Below, in pieces: positions 1-11,834 of a stretch of 64,000 nucleotides of DNA (its first letter is position 1; each line of letters opens with the position of its first letter). The notes under the pieces are model-generated. The model did no database searches and had not been told where the DNA came from. It saw nothing but the letters and a program-made list of their open reading frames with translations. Origin of the DNA: Perognathus longimembris pacificus (Eukaryota > Chordata > Mammalia > Rodentia > Heteromyidae); assembly GCF_023159225.1 (NCBI RefSeq), contig NC_063170.1:58363708-58427707 (forward strand), given 5' to 3'. Both the position numbers and the translations under genes were made by a program.

Positions 1-338
1 TGTGTGCTTCACTGCTTGTTCATTGACTGTCTCCTCAGCCAGGGTACAAATCCCACTAGAGAAGCATCTCTACTTTGAGGACCTGCACAAAGTGAACAAG
101 CAATACACATTCATAAAAGAAGGAAAGGAAGGAAAGACAGGAGGAGAGAGAGGCAGAGACTAAGAAAATTAGGAAGATCACCTTGGACAGTATTTTAGTA
201 TCTAATGAGCAAATTATGACTGATTCTAATTTTACAGCAAAGGGGAGAATTTACTTAGCCATCCAGTTCTAAATTTAGTAACATTTTATCAAAATTTTTA
301 TCATAGTATACGTCATATGAACTTAAACTCTGATTAAA
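1..338. other. Unique sequence at window start
   Basis: No gene or repeat family that I recognise. There is a purine-rich stretch at about 118-168 (AAGG/GAGA units). The rest is AT-rich intergenic or intronic sequence. Confidence 0.6.
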
Positions 339-354
339 CAAAGATACCAATGTT

Positions 355-560
355 GGGGCTGGGAATATGGCCTAGTGGCAAGAGTGCTTGCCTCATATAC
401 ATGAAGCCCTGGGTTCGATTCCTCAGCACCACATATATAAAAAAGGCCAGAAGAGGTGTAGTGGCTCAAGTGGCAGAGTGCTAGCCTTGAGCAAAAAGAA
501 GCCAGGGACAGTGCTCAGGCCATGAGTCCAAGCGCCAGGACTGGCAAAAAGAAAAAGAAT
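355..560 (+). mobile_element. Dimeric ID-like SINE (IDL-Geo type), young
   Basis: The first monomer starts GGGGCTGGGAATATGGCC with a tRNA-like A box and the B-box-like GGTTCGATTCC. The second monomer reads CTCAAGTGGCAGAGTGC and ends GGACTGGCAAAAA. A perfect 16-bp target-site duplication flanks it (339-354 and 561-576), so the insertion limits are firm and the copy is fairly recent. It is transcribed by RNA polymerase III when active and mobilised by L1 proteins. It encodes no protein. Confidence 0.93.
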
Positions 561-576
561 CAAAGATACCAATGTT

Positions 577-1075
577 ATTATTTAACAGTTTTCTTAAAAG
601 AGAAAAATACCATTTGCGCCTTTATAATCATATTTTTTATTTTTAAAATAATGTGATCAACATAAAATATTTAGAAAATATAAAAAATAAGAGACAAAAT
701 AATTTATAAACCTGCCACCAAGAGTCACATTTAGTATATGTCTATGTCTATTGCCATGTCTATGTCCATAAATAGTTGAAAGTATATGGTAGATAGGCAA
801 GCCATTATTTTAAATTTTTTCCTGCCAACATAGTGACAAAATTTCTCATGTCAAAAATCACTTCACATTCATATTATTTTCACGCTCATAAATAATTCCA
901 CAATTTACCTCTTATATCATGATAAGGTTGAATATATTAAAAAATAGTTCTAACAAATTCAAACTCCTATTACTATTTTGTGCCCATAGTTACCTGAAAA
1001 TAAATGTGTACCAATCAAGTTTGAATTTTCCAGGAAAAAAATAAATTAAACTGAATTGTCAATAGAGGAAAACTA
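577..1075. other. AT-rich unique sequence
   Basis: Very AT-rich, with no gene or clear repeat. It contains the AT tracts around 640-720. Confidence 0.6.
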
Positions 1076-1076
1076 A

Positions 1077-1158
1077 TGAGCTGGTGATATATCTCAACAG
1101 CAAGTCCCTTATCTCGAATTCCCAAGGCCCTGAGTTCAATCCCCAGTGTGGCTATGGT
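1077..1158 (+). mobile_element. ID-like SINE monomer, old
   Basis: A degenerate ID/tRNA-like monomer: GAGCTGGTGATATATCTC at the A-box end, then CCCTGAGTTCAATCCCCAG as the B-box end. The tail is a GATGATGAT-like run, not a clean poly-A. Confidence 0.6.
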
Positions 1159-1159
1159 G

Positions 1160-1766
1160 ATGATGATGTTGATAATGACAAATATGAATACATTCACTCA
1201 TAACTCAGGTCAAAAATACATCTTCTCTGGCTCATGTGTCTCCTTCAACTTATTCCTCACTTAGTCAACTTAGGCAGGTCACTGTACACTGCAAGGGCTA
1301 ATTTCTTTCATTTGTAAATCTCTTAGCAAAGAACAGAGAAACTACTGGAAGCTGAGGGTTCACATGTCCAATAAGGCATCTTTGAAACCACCCTCCAGAT
1401 ACCTCTACTCAAAATGGAATCTAGAGGTAGGGGGAAGGAGAAAAATACCCAAAGCCTTAAGTAGCATTTTAAATCCAGGTGGTTAAATGCAAGGGGTTTC
1501 CCATGATATTCATGGAGACTAACAACTTATATTTCTTTAGGACACCATAGATATATTTATATGATTATGAGTTTTATAAGTGTTTCACCTATGTAACAAA
1601 GGCAAATACAAATAAATCTAAGATATGTTTGCATATGACTTCCTTGGTCTAATCTTCATTAGACTTAAACCCTCCCAACACCCCCAAGATCCTGCTTTTA
1701 CTTTGCATCACTATTTGTTCAGGTCCTAAGAATCAGGCTATGCCTGATCTTAGAATCTGCCTACTT
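1160..1766. other. Unique sequence without gene
   Basis: Nothing recognisable. Short open frames only, mixed base composition. Confidence 0.55.
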
Positions 1767-1767
1767 T

Positions 1768-2026
1768 TACTTGCTGCCAGTGGCTTACACCTGTAATTCT
1801 GTAATTATAATTTCTCTAAGGGATCAGAATCCGATGCCAGCCAGAAAAAGTCTGTGAGGCTATTATCTTCAATTAACCACCACCAAACAAACAAAAAATA
1901 AAAAAAACAAAAAACAAAAAAAAATACCACAAGTGGATTTGTGGATCAAGTAGTTGAGTACCAGTATTGGGCAAAAAATGTTAGAGAAACCCAGACCCTA
2001 AGTATCAGCCCTTATTACCAGAACGG
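1768..2026 (+). mobile_element. B1 / ID-like composite SINE, degenerate
   Basis: The left part has the B1-like CCAGTGGCTTACACCTGTAAT and a later GTCTGTGAGGCTATTATC. The middle is an expanded A-rich linker (about 1885-1925). The right tRNA-like monomer is decayed (AAGTGGATTTGTGGATCAAG). Its 3' end runs into the CA repeat that follows. Confidence 0.75.
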
Positions 2027-2033
2027 GCGTGCG

Positions 2034-2082
<49 letters not shown>
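2027..2082. repeat. (GC)n-(AC)n microsatellite
   Basis: About 14 bp of alternating G/C followed by about 20 AC units. It lies directly at the 3' end of the preceding SINE. Alternating purine-pyrimidine sequence like this can adopt Z-DNA. Confidence 0.95.
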
Positions 2083-2084
<2 letters not shown>

Positions 2085-2590
2085 AATTGACTTACTTTCC
2101 AAAAAAATAACAAGAGAAACTTCAGAGAATGAAAGACCAGCATCTTTGTGATTAATAAGAAAACCATGCTTACAAAACAAAGAAAGTTTATCAGGCTTTC
2201 AATGTCTCTTTAATTGTTTAATATAAATGTTTATTTAAAAACATATTTTTTTTCATAGTTTTGCCAATCCATTTCGCGTACAACAGAAGAAAGGAAAGGA
2301 AGTTAGGTAGGAAATAAATTCTTACAAGAACATCTTCCCTCACGTGATCCTTAGTGAGCCATTGGACATTAATTATTTCAACCCTTCACCCTAAACTTCT
2401 TACTTTTAGTTGCAATAATTAATTCCAGTTACACATCACACTTTAAAGCATCGAGGCAAAAGCAAAATAATAATCTTAAAAGGCAACTGAATGATCACAG
2501 TCATATTTAGTTTCCCAAATACCTCAGTCACCTAATTAGTTTTACATTAATATGCTCGGTGGAATCTTTTTTTTTTTTTAAGGCTAGCGA
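2083..2590. other. AT-rich unique sequence
   Basis: No gene or repeat recognised. There is a poly-T run near 2568-2580. Confidence 0.55.
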
Positions 2591-2595
2591 TGTCC

Positions 2596-3203
2596 TTATC
2601 TCTGTAGAGTTACAACTTTGATTGCCGAAGGTGATTTTTCTGGATGGATCTTGCAGGTTGGTGGGAAACAATTTGTCTTTGTGTCAGAAAGAGCTTCCTT
2701 GAATGATTTGGGATACGGCTGGTGAACAGCAGCCGGGTTTGCCTGCAGTCTTACCTGGAGGTCCGGCTGGGCTTCTCCTACTCCGGCCTCAGCTGTATAA
2801 ACACATCGCGCCATCTGCCCATGGCTGGGGAATTGAGCCTGGAGAAGCTCAGGGTCTGTGTCAGTATGCTCACAGAAGGACTGTTTATGAACAGATGTTA
2901 GGTGGTGTTTTTCACAGAAAATGGACTCTGGAGAGGGAAAATGTCTATCAATTACCGAGGTATTATGTATAACAGCAATTTTTAACCTTGAGAATGAGAC
3001 TTGTAAAGTTTCTCCGGCAAAATATTTTCAACTGTGACCACTTTCTTTGTCTCAAGTCTGATGCAACCTGGGGTCGTATGCAAAGTATCCACTGTCATAT
3101 TCTGGGCCAGCGGGTGGAGGGGTGGCGGGAGGAGGGAAGGGGAAACAATCGCACAGCTGGTACAACTGAGATGTGTCCTGAAGCACACACAAACGCACTC
3201 CAC
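2596..3203 (-). other. Possible transcribed region (unproven exon) on minus strand
   Basis: Two minus-strand open frames lie close together: 72 codons (2596-2814) and 73 codons (2982-3203). Inside the first, the sequence CCTCCAG/GTAAGA at 2760-2748 is a near-ideal splice donor, with the exon ending at 2754. The stretch has no interspersed repeat and more CpG than its surroundings. Neither frame resembles a protein that I know, and the first frame reads through the donor, so this could equally be a non-coding RNA 5' exon, a conserved enhancer or chance. Confidence 0.25.
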
Positions 3204-5930
3204 ACTGCCGTGCTACAGACGCTGTCAGTCCATAAAGAAATGGCTCAATGCATCCTTTTTATTTCTTTTTCTAGTTAGAAAAAAAGATGTTAAAATAAAA
3301 TCTCAGGGTTGGGCATTCTTTCTAGGTTTCTGCTTTATTTTTTTCAAAGCAATTTTCTCTCTGTTTTCCATTTTGTTGGTAAGAAGACATTGAAACGGTT
3401 CTAAATGTAAATGATACCTAGACAGTGAAGCGTGATTATATTGTAGAGCTTTACAAATAAGCTGATTTATTGGGCTAGGCTTCCTGGATTTGATCTAGAA
3501 TATACCCTATGAAGAGGGGATCTAGACTGTGTCCCTGCTAGCTTTCCACAGATGGAATCTTCTCGCACAGTCATGTCAGGAGCCCCTCTCTGACCTGTTG
3601 ACAGACACCATGTTTTGCATAATATATATATTTTCATTTTCCCTTAGCTTTCTTATTATTTATTCAATAAATCCGTCTTTCTTGCTGACAGTGGTTGTAT
3701 TTATAAAGCTAAATCCAACACAGCAAAATGTTCATCACTTTATAAACTAAATGCTAATGTTTTATTTATGCGCAATGAAAAGAGAGGGGGGTTAAAAAAA
3801 AAAAGAACTGAATTGATGTTTACCTAACACACAGCACAAAAGTACCGTACCGTAACAGTGCAGTTCATAAGCATTCTGGCTTGTAATTTTGGGTGTCAAC
3901 ATTTGAATTGCAGAAAGAGTTATGCAGACATTGCACGTACACAAGTGGAGTTTGATCCACATCTATAAAAATAACATCTGTTTAAGCATACATTACATTT
4001 AAAAATAACTGTACAGTGATCAGCTGGTTAAGTACAGTTAACCAGATGTCGTTTTAAAGGGCCAGATGGAACTATGAAACTAAAATTGAAAAATTAAAAA
4101 ATACTGTGAAAGGTCAAACCAATTAAGCAACCTGTTTTGTTGGCATGGACTGGTTAAAAAGTAAGTTAAACTGCTTAAGGAATGAGCGACAAGAAGATGG
4201 AACCATGAAAACCAGACCAGGCTCCACAATCGCTGAAGAAAAGAGGGGAATAAATATCTAGGCAAGAATTTCTCCCTCTCTGGAAAGCCCAAGAACTCAC
4301 TCGTGCATGAGCAATAAATGACCATCTTCCCCATGGATACTTGAGGCCATTTGGGGGTGAGGGGATGGAGGAATTAGCCGAGGGGTAGGCAAAGGGTACA
4401 AAATTTCCCTGAGAGAGAAAGGATACATTACGCATGGTGATGACGGTAGTTAATACTAATAGTATAAAAAAAGTAGTGTATATTTGAAAATTCCTAAGGA
4501 GTAGACTGTAAGTGTTCTTACCACAAAAATTTAATATGTGCAGGAATGCCTAGATGAACTAGCTTGAGTTAGCCATTTATGATGTATACCTATATGTCAG
4601 AACAACCCCTGTAATTTAATGTCTGAGTATAAATTAAGTGTATACCTGTGCCCAAACATTCGTGGTTGGTGTGTACAATTTTTACTCAACATTCTTAGAT
4701 GAGGACAAATGAAAAGTAATAGCAAAATTCCCTCCCTGTGACTGGCCAGTGTCTTTGCTGTCTTTAAAATGTACGTCTCTTCTAACAAACATTTAACTTC
4801 TGCTACCAAGTCTGAGGACCCAATTAAGTCTTTCAAAGCACAAACTCTTCCCCCCACGTTAAGCGATTTAACATACCCCTGGCTCAGACTAAACATGTTA
4901 ATAGATGACTTAAATCTGACTCTGAAGACCAAGCCATCGGATAACTTTCGAAAGTTATTTCTGTAGCAGTTATTTTTCTTTCCCTGTGTTGGAAATCATC
5001 GAGAAAACATGAAGTGAATATTTACAGAATATGTTATAATGAGGCGGATTCTCTTTCAGAAATGTTCACATATATCAGGGCTTGCAGTGGAAGGTTTCTG
5101 GGGCTTATGTAGCCTGCAGATGTGTTTTCTTTGGCTTGGGTCATGCTTTAAGTTGGAATTAATTGCCAAAAAAACTAAAAAATTGGGAGGTTTCACATAA
5201 AAGTCCGGATTTCCAGCTTCCCGGAAAATCTGGCAAAACCAGGTTTGCTTTTTTTTTTTTCAATGCCAAAACTTGTTGGAGCAGAACAGAACAGCAGCCA
5301 TTTGATAGCTACAGAAAGTCTCCAATTTGTCCCAAGTTCCACCATGTGTTTCAATCGAGACCAAGCATCCACAGACTCCATCTTATTGCCACCACTGTCT
5401 GGTGACATCTGAGCCTTCAACTCTGGTGGGGATCAATTCCTTGAAGCACGCTTCCCCAGCCCTCCAGAAGTATTTCCTGTGAGTAGTATTTGAAGGAGGC
5501 TGGAGAGAAGGGAATCTCAGTGACTGCCCTGAGAGTTGGTAGATTCGAATTTGAGTCTCTGAAGGCTGATGCTCCTTTGAAAGCCTGCAGAATGGCCAGA
5601 GCACAGGAATTCTCACTCTAGCTATTCACAAGGCTGTGCCAGCTGCTCATTGTGGAGGAAACAGGTCCTTTAGGGACTGGTTGTTGAGCTGACACAGTGG
5701 TGACTGGAGACCTGGTTTCTGTCCATTGACAATTGGCTGACTGGACATGAAGCCAGGGAACCTTGCATCAGGGAGCACAAGGATGCCAGCGAGATTCCAT
5801 GGGCTTGGTGGGTGGCCTTCAGGCGCCTAAGATGCTGGGGTGGAGAAATGGCCCCAAGGCTGCATTCAAGCTGAGTGGGATGCAACTCTAGGGAAGAAGG
5901 GAAGAGGCCAAGTCATAATGCATGTTTTTA
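3204..5930. other. Repeat-poor unique block
   Basis: About 2.7 kb without any SINE or LINE copy that I can recognise. It contains only short A/T runs (3792-3805, 5250-5261). Open frames are short and overlap on both strands. The low repeat density is unusual next to the SINE-rich interval that follows. Confidence 0.5.
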
Positions 5931-5934
5931 GGGT

Positions 5935-6008
5935 GGGTGGTAATGGGGTTTGAACTCAGAGCCTCATGCTTGTTAGGCAGGCATTCTTCATGGGCCACCC
6001 CCTAGACT
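5935..6008 (-). mobile_element. ID-like SINE monomer
   Basis: The reverse strand reads as an ID monomer. On the plus strand it appears as GGGGTTTGAACTCAGAGCC followed by CTTGTTAGGCAGGCATTC, the inverted B-box and anticodon-loop region. Confidence 0.65.
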
Positions 6009-6167
6009 TCTTTTATGTTAAGATGTTGAAATATGCCTTTCTGTAGGCATCTAGTGGCACAATGAAAAAGGCAACCTCTAGAACAGGTTGGCACTGTGTG
6101 ATGCCATCTCAACATAGTACGGGAGATGAGGCACACTGACACAAGAAACGGGAACATAACTGTTACA

Positions 6168-6290
6168 GAGAAGAGCCACACATTGGTCCATGCCTGTAAT
6201 CCTAGCCACTCAGAAGGTTGGAGGGCAGGAGGATCATGGTTCTAACAAGCCCGGGCAAAAATAGTTCTCAAGATTCCATCTCAATCAATA
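6168..6290 (+). mobile_element. B1-like SINE
   Basis: Carries the B1 signature GTCCATGCCTGTAATCCTAG, followed by GGCAGGAGGATCATGG and a degenerate end. It stands immediately upstream of a second B1-like unit. Confidence 0.7.
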
Positions 6291-6293
6291 TAA

Positions 6294-6720
6294 ATCTGGA
6301 CGCAGTGGCACACACCTGTCATCCCAGCTCTGGCAGAATGCATAAGTAGGAGGACTGTAGCTGAAGGCTGGTCCTGGGGAAAAAAGGCCAGACACTTCCT
6401 GAAAAATAGCTACCTCAAAACAGGCTGTCAAGGGAGGGGGCTGCTGGGAATGTGGCTTAGCGATGGAGTGCTTGCCTAGCATTCATGAAGCCCTAGGTTC
6501 GAATCCTCAGCACCACATATACAGAGAAAGCTGGAAGTGGCACTGTGGCTCAAGTGGTAGAGTGCTAGCCTTGAGCAAAAAGAAGCCAGGGACAGTGCTC
6601 AGTCCCTGAGTTCAAGCCCCAGAACTGGCAAAAAAATAAAATAAAAACAGGCTAGAGTATGGCTAAGCAGTGGAGCACCTGCCTAGGAAGTGTGAATCTT
6701 TGAGTTCAAACCCCAGTGCC
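6294..6720 (+). mobile_element. Composite SINE interrupted by a younger SINE
   Basis: The left B1-like part (GCAGTGGCACACACCTGTCA) runs to about 6426. An ID-like right part resumes at about 6645 (GTATGGCTAAGCAGTGGAGC ... GAGTTCAAACCCCAGTGCC). The sequence AAAACAGGCT occurs at both edges of the intervening element (6417-6426 and 6644-6653), as expected for a target-site duplication. Confidence 0.7.
6438..6643 (+). mobile_element. Dimeric ID-like SINE nested in an older SINE
   Basis: A complete dimer: GGGGCTGCTGGGAATGTGGC ... GGTTCGAATCCTCAGC, then CTCAAGTGGTAGAGTGC ... AGAACTGGCAAAAAA. It interrupts the composite SINE described for 6294-6720, so it is the younger of the two. Confidence 0.85.
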
Positions 6721-6779
6721 ACAAACACAAAGAAGAGACAGACTAAAGGAAGAAGAAGAAAAAAAGGGGGGGGGGGTGG
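6721..6779. repeat. Purine-rich tract ending in a G run
   Basis: AAGAAGAAG-type purines followed by 11 consecutive G at 6766-6776. It adjoins the 3' end of the nested SINE cluster. Confidence 0.85.
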
Positions 6780-8125
6780 AATTAAGACTAGAGTCCAAAT
6801 TTTAAAGAACAAATTATGATGACTAAAACCTAAAAGATTCCACCCACCCTTGCCACCTCCCATGCTCTAACCCACAAAAGAAAATCATCAAATAATGCCC
6901 AGTGGCCAGTTCTAAAACCCTGTAGGGAAGCTTGGGGAACCAGACACAGTCGTGGTTTAGGGGTTTGAGAAGAACCCAGTATTTTAGGGTTGTCATCCAA
7001 ACACAACCAGAATGCCAAGAAGACACTGTGTCCCAAGCCTGTAGAGACGGCGTGAGCTCAAGTTGTCGGGAAAAGCTCTTGGAATGAGAGCCGGGAGGGG
7101 CTGAGTCAGTAAGCATTGGAGGGAAAAGGAAGGAAAAAATGGGAGCTGGGATTTAGACAGAAAAGGGGGGAGGGAGTGGCTTTGAGAAAAGAGAGTTTTC
7201 TTAAAGAGGAGAGAATTAAGAGAAAAGTTATTTAAAAAAAAAAAAAAAGAAAACATCAGTACCAAAGGCTCCCACTCCAATCCCCCGACTCCTCTTGTGT
7301 GAAATGAACTGTTAGAAGACCCAACCCAAAGCTGCCAGGCCGGAGCCAACAATAACTAGCGAGTCAGAGCAGATGGCTCCTCCTCTCCATCTGATTCCTG
7401 CGCATCTGTGACCTCCCTGCCATTCAGCCACAGACAGAGCCAGACACAGGGCAGGAGGAGGCAGGGGGCACCAGGGCTCAGGACCCAGCGCCCCTCCCGG
7501 GCCTGGTGTGGCCATGGATGGTGCCTGGCTGCTCTCTGAGGCTCAGGAATGTGCTCACGGCAGCTGCCTTCCTCCCCACAACCTGTCTCTTGCCCATGGA
7601 AAGCTCTATTGGTTGCTCACAGTGGATCACAGACAATGAGGCTAGTGGGATCAAAAAAAACTAGTAGAGAAAACATTCTCCATTTGCTGAATGACTTGAA
7701 TCACGGAACCTTTTTACAATTTATTATTATTATTTTACCCCAATCATTTGGGAAGTCTGAAAAAAAAAATGAGGACAGTCTTGCAAGCACATCATGGTTT
7801 AGGCTACCAAGTCACACAGTTGCCTTCTGGGCCTCGGGCAATGTGAGAAGAACAGATGGGCCCAGCTGGGTAGTCAGGACTGGGAGCAGGACCACGGGGC
7901 TGGAATTAGAATAACCTATGACCCGGGGCAGGGGCTGGGCTTCTGATTCCTCTTTGTTACCTGAAGTCCTGTTCCAATGAATGATTTACAAAGGACATTC
8001 TGGCCACCAGCTTCAAGTACTTCCCTGGTGTCATGGAAGTGGTTCAGAGAGAAAACTGTCCACAAGATGGCTGAGGTCAAGGATTGAACATATAAAAACC
8101 TCAGAACTGGATTCATCAACAACTC
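6780..8125. other. Unique sequence without gene
   Basis: Short open frames only. The part at about 7300-7600 is richer in GC than the surroundings but has few CpG. An A run is present at 7231-7248. Confidence 0.5.
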
Positions 8126-8127
8126 CC

Positions 8128-8349
8128 AGAGCACCTGGCTCATGCCTGGAATCTCAGTTACTCAGGAGGCTGAGATCTGACGGGGTGGTGGTTTGAAGCC
8201 AATCCAGGCAGGACAATCCATGAGACTCTTACCTCTAATTACTAGCAAAAAAATAAAGCTGGAAGTGGAGCTGTGACTCGTGTTAGAGCGCAAACCTTGA
8301 GTTAAAAAGCTAAAGGGTAGCACCTAGGCCCTGAATTCAAGCCTCAGTA

Positions 8350-8352
<3 letters not shown>
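8128..8352 (+). mobile_element. B1 / ID-like composite SINE
   Basis: The left part has CTGGCTCATGCCTGGAATC and CTCAGGAGGCTGAGATCTGA. The linker contains ATGAGACTCTTACCTCTAAT. The right tRNA-like monomer ends CCCTGAATTCAAGCCTCAG. Confidence 0.88.

Positions 8353-8353
<1 letters not shown>

Positions 8354-8393
<40 letters not shown>
8354..8393. repeat. (CA)n microsatellite at SINE 3' end
   Basis: Twenty CA units directly after the SINE body, in the place where its A-rich tail should be. Confidence 0.96.
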
Positions 8394-8395
<2 letters not shown>

Positions 8396-8860
8396 TCACC
8401 AACACATGACTAAATGGTAGCTGGCTCTATTTCCCGTCAGAGAGCATGAAGGCTGGGCGGAGACTTGCTCAGAAAGCAGTCCAGGGAATACCCTTTGTTA
8501 AACTGGTTGCTTTAACCACTTCAGTTTGTAAGATGGATGCTACAAGATTCTTTGCTTTCTTAGGAGAAAACAGAATTTGAATTATTGTGCAAAGGCTTCT
8601 GATTTTGAGATGAAGGCAACCAATTGTGTCTATTTCTTTTTTTTTTTTTAATTAAGTGCTGGGCAGATACATCAAAACATCTGTGTGTGGCATGCAGCTG
8701 TCTGCTACTAGTTTGGGCCTTGGAGTCACATTTGCCATACTTTTTTTCAGACATGTGCAAAGGCCTACGAAGAGCAGACAGAACAAGGGGAAAAGCCTGG
8801 GATCACAGGGTAAAACTTCAAATTTGTGCCCTCTAACTAAGGCCTCAAGAGTGAGTGCAA
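8394..8860. other. Unique sequence without gene
   Basis: Contains a T run at about 8638-8650. Short open frames on both strands, none recognised. Confidence 0.5.
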
Positions 8861-8861
8861 G

Positions 8862-9083
8862 CCTAGAGCTCGTGGCTCATGCTACCTAGCTACTCAGCCG
8901 ACGAAGACCTGAGGATGGTGGTTCAAAACCAGCTTGGCTGAACAAATCAGAGACTCTAATCTCCAATCAGTCACGGAAAAGCTGTTAGTGGAGGGGTAAC
9001 TCGAGTGCTAAAGTGTTAGCCTTGAGTGAAAAAAATCTAAGGGGCAGCACGAAGGTCCTCAGTTCAAGTTCCAGTACTGGTTT
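8862..9083 (+). mobile_element. B1 / ID-like composite SINE, diverged
   Basis: GAGCTCGTGGCTCATGCTAC at the B1 end and CCTCAGTTCAAGTTCCAGTA at the right monomer. Its tail leads into CA repeats at about 9100-9132. Confidence 0.8.
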
Positions 9084-9099
9084 GCCTGTATGTGTGCAA

Positions 9100-9133
9100 C
9101 ACACCTACACATGCACATACACACACACACAGA
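9100..9133. repeat. Short (CA)n microsatellite
   Basis: Imperfect CA units at the 3' side of the preceding SINE. Confidence 0.85.
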
Positions 9134-9235
9134 GTGATTTCAGTGACAGAGAAGGACATTCAAGGACTGTAGAAAGGGACTTCGAGGGTACTAAAATGAA
9201 ACCACACTTAGCTTCCCAAAATAGCATGTTTTTCT

Positions 9236-9495
9236 TTAATAATTTCATTCTTTCTTTTTATTTATTGTCAAAGTGAGGTGGTACAAAGGGGTTACAGTTT
9301 CATATGTAAGACAGTGAGTACATTTCTTATCCAAGTTGTTACCTCCTCCCTCATTTTTCCCCCGCTTCCCCCATCCCCATTTCCCTTTTCCCCCCATGAG
9401 TTATACTGTTGGTTTACACTGTATGGTTTTGTAAGTATTGCTGTTGCACTGGTTTGTCTTTTTATCATTTTTCTCTTGATTTTATGTGTTTTAAA
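9236..9495 (-). mobile_element. L1 3' untranslated end, reverse orientation
   Basis: Read on the minus strand, it has the features of a rodent L1 3' end: a polypurine G/A tract (plus-strand CCTCCCTC...CCCCCC at 9343-9398), then sequence ending before an A-rich tail at about 9240. The same text recurs at 29010-29385 in sense and 35205-35340 in reverse. No ORF2 sequence remains. Confidence 0.7.
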
Positions 9496-9499
9496 GGAC

Positions 9500-11420
9500 A
9501 TGAATTCCCTTACACTCGGTGTTCCATGAAAAGTGCAAGTGACAGCTAAGTGAACATTGCAGGACTTGTCAGAGCCTTTGACCGGGCACTGAGAAAGCCC
9601 CATTTCTCACTGTGGATCTGCAAAAGAAGGGCTCAGTGTGTCATCATCTCAACAGCTGCAAAGGACATTTTGTTTTTCGTTTCTAGGGAACTGGCCAGCC
9701 ACAGTGCATGTGTTCAAAACCATGGATCTACGAGAAGGAGGTGGTAACAATCTCACTTGCTTTTAGCCTCTAAACACGTTTTTCCCTACAGGCTTCCCAT
9801 TTCTTTGGAGGAACTTGTATATTTCATTTAGTGTAAGACAAGAAGGAAAGGCCTGGAACACTTTGGTTTTGTTCTTCCTGAGAGCTACATGGAAGGAAGC
9901 AGTCGGATAAACACATTTCCCACTCTTCAGCCAGTGAATTCGGCCCATTCTAACCTACAGTACTAGAAGGAAATCCCCTTCTTTTTATGGGCTTAAAGAA
10001 ACCCAACAATTCCTATCTTTCCAAGTCTGCACTTACTGCATTAAAGCAAGATAGTACCAATATTCCTAAAAATAATAATTTATGCCTGAGCCCTGAACTG
10101 GTTATTCCTAAACACATTGCCTTTTTCCTACTTCCCACACATTTAGAGATAACATAAAATTTAACTGCTTCTTAAAGCCCCTCAATATCATTTTTCACTG
10201 TTGGTTTTTTACACAAAGTACATTTTTGGTCATCAGATAAAATTTGAACATCTGACAGCAACATGACTAAAACATGCTCACCTAGTCACATTAAGTATTA
10301 TGCTGGCAACTTTGTCTACAATTCCTAAAGCCACTATGAGTTGTACTGGTTCTCAGTTCATTTTAATTGCACTGAGCTCCGGGTTGTAAACACCAAGAAA
10401 AATCATTTTTAGCAATCTAGGATAGCTCTTAATAAACAGCATTCTGAACTCTTGTTTTTATGACTATTGTTTAATTTTATGCCTATGGATGTGATTACAT
10501 TATTCATTAATTCATGAGTACCTGGCATTTGTCCATACTGAAAACATTTTTCCTTATTTATTTTGTAAATGGGAGACGTTTTCCCCCCTTTTGAAAATGG
10601 ACTCTGGGAGAAATGTGGTTGAAAGGTATTTCATTAAAGCAAATTGCTTAATTTTAAAAAAATTTGATTTACCATACTCTTCTCCCTGTTTTTAAAAAAT
10701 AGTAGGTGAATTTATGTGGGCCTTTTTTCTTATTAGGTCTAGTGTTATGGTAATCCTTTCCTTTCAATCATAATTTTTGTGTGCTCACTGTGAAACACGA
10801 GTAGCTTTTTACACAACCTAAAACAGTAACAGTACCCTGAGAATAGAACAAAAGAAATTAAAACCCCAGATATGACACAGTTGTCTCACGCAGCAGTTAG
10901 AAATTTAATTATTTTATCTCGTAGAATAATGTGCCCTTCAGAAATCATTTTGGACTAGATGTTTCAAACCAATGATCTGTAGTTAATTATCTTTAATAAC
11001 TGTTGCACATTATGGTTAGATCTATGTTTTTGCTAAACCAATTAATAATATCTTCATTAGTATAAAGACAAGGTAGCAGGATCCTTTCATTTTTCACACT
11101 GAAAGAGTAGATATTTTAAACACTGTAATTTACTTTTAGCCATACATTCCCAATGATATGACTAATTAATGAAACTTCAAAGATATAACTTCCAAAAAGC
11201 TACTTATTTTAAAGTCATTGTTGAACACTTAAAGACATTACATGAGGGGGCATTACTGATACCCCAGTTACTATGTCCAGGAACTGACTAAACCCTTTTA
11301 AGCCACCAAAATGTTTCATGTTTTAAAAAAAAAAATTAAAAAGAGAGAAAAAGGAAATTAATTGAATATTATCTCTTTAAAAGACCCAGCGGCTGTTGAC
11401 AGAAGTACAGATAAATGAAC
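9500..11420. other. AT-rich unique block
   Basis: About 1.9 kb with no recognisable interspersed repeat. Several stretches (about 10250-11250) are rich in ATTA/TAAT cores. This may be a conserved non-coding region. No gene seen. Confidence 0.45.
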
Positions 11421-11425
11421 GATGG

Positions 11426-11463
<38 letters not shown>
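11426..11463. repeat. (CT)n microsatellite
   Basis: CT units interrupted once by TTT. It encodes arginine/glutamate-rich spurious frames on the opposite strand. Confidence 0.95.
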
Positions 11464-11834
11464 CTTGCTGGATGTAATGACCACAGGACAAAAGCATTTC
11501 CTTTTCAGATGAAGCACTCCTGGGTGGATGGTGAGGGAAATCCAGGGCATTAATGGAGGCTGAGCTTCCCTTGGTCTTTCTCTTCCCATTGAGGCAGAGT
11601 TGACTCCTGGCTGTCTGGCAGCCATAGCAGGCAGTGTTCTCCAATGCAGCCCACTACCTGTACTCCCTCTCCTCCTCCTCACCTGGCTGTGGGGAAATCC
11701 GCTCAGATACTTAGCATATTTAGATCACATTTAGAGGCTAAGACCACAGTCAGGCCTTCATTGTCTCACTGGCTCCTTGAAAGTAGAATGTGTTGTAGGT
11801 AGTAGTAGTAGCAGTAGTAGTGTGTTTGTGTGTG
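11464..11834. other. Unique sequence
   Basis: No gene recognised. Contains a short AGT/GTA trinucleotide run at about 11798-11822. Confidence 0.5.

Noticed and set aside
2703..2972. 89-codon plus-strand frame
   Set aside because: It overlaps the minus-strand candidate, shows no family resemblance, and lacks its own splice or start context.
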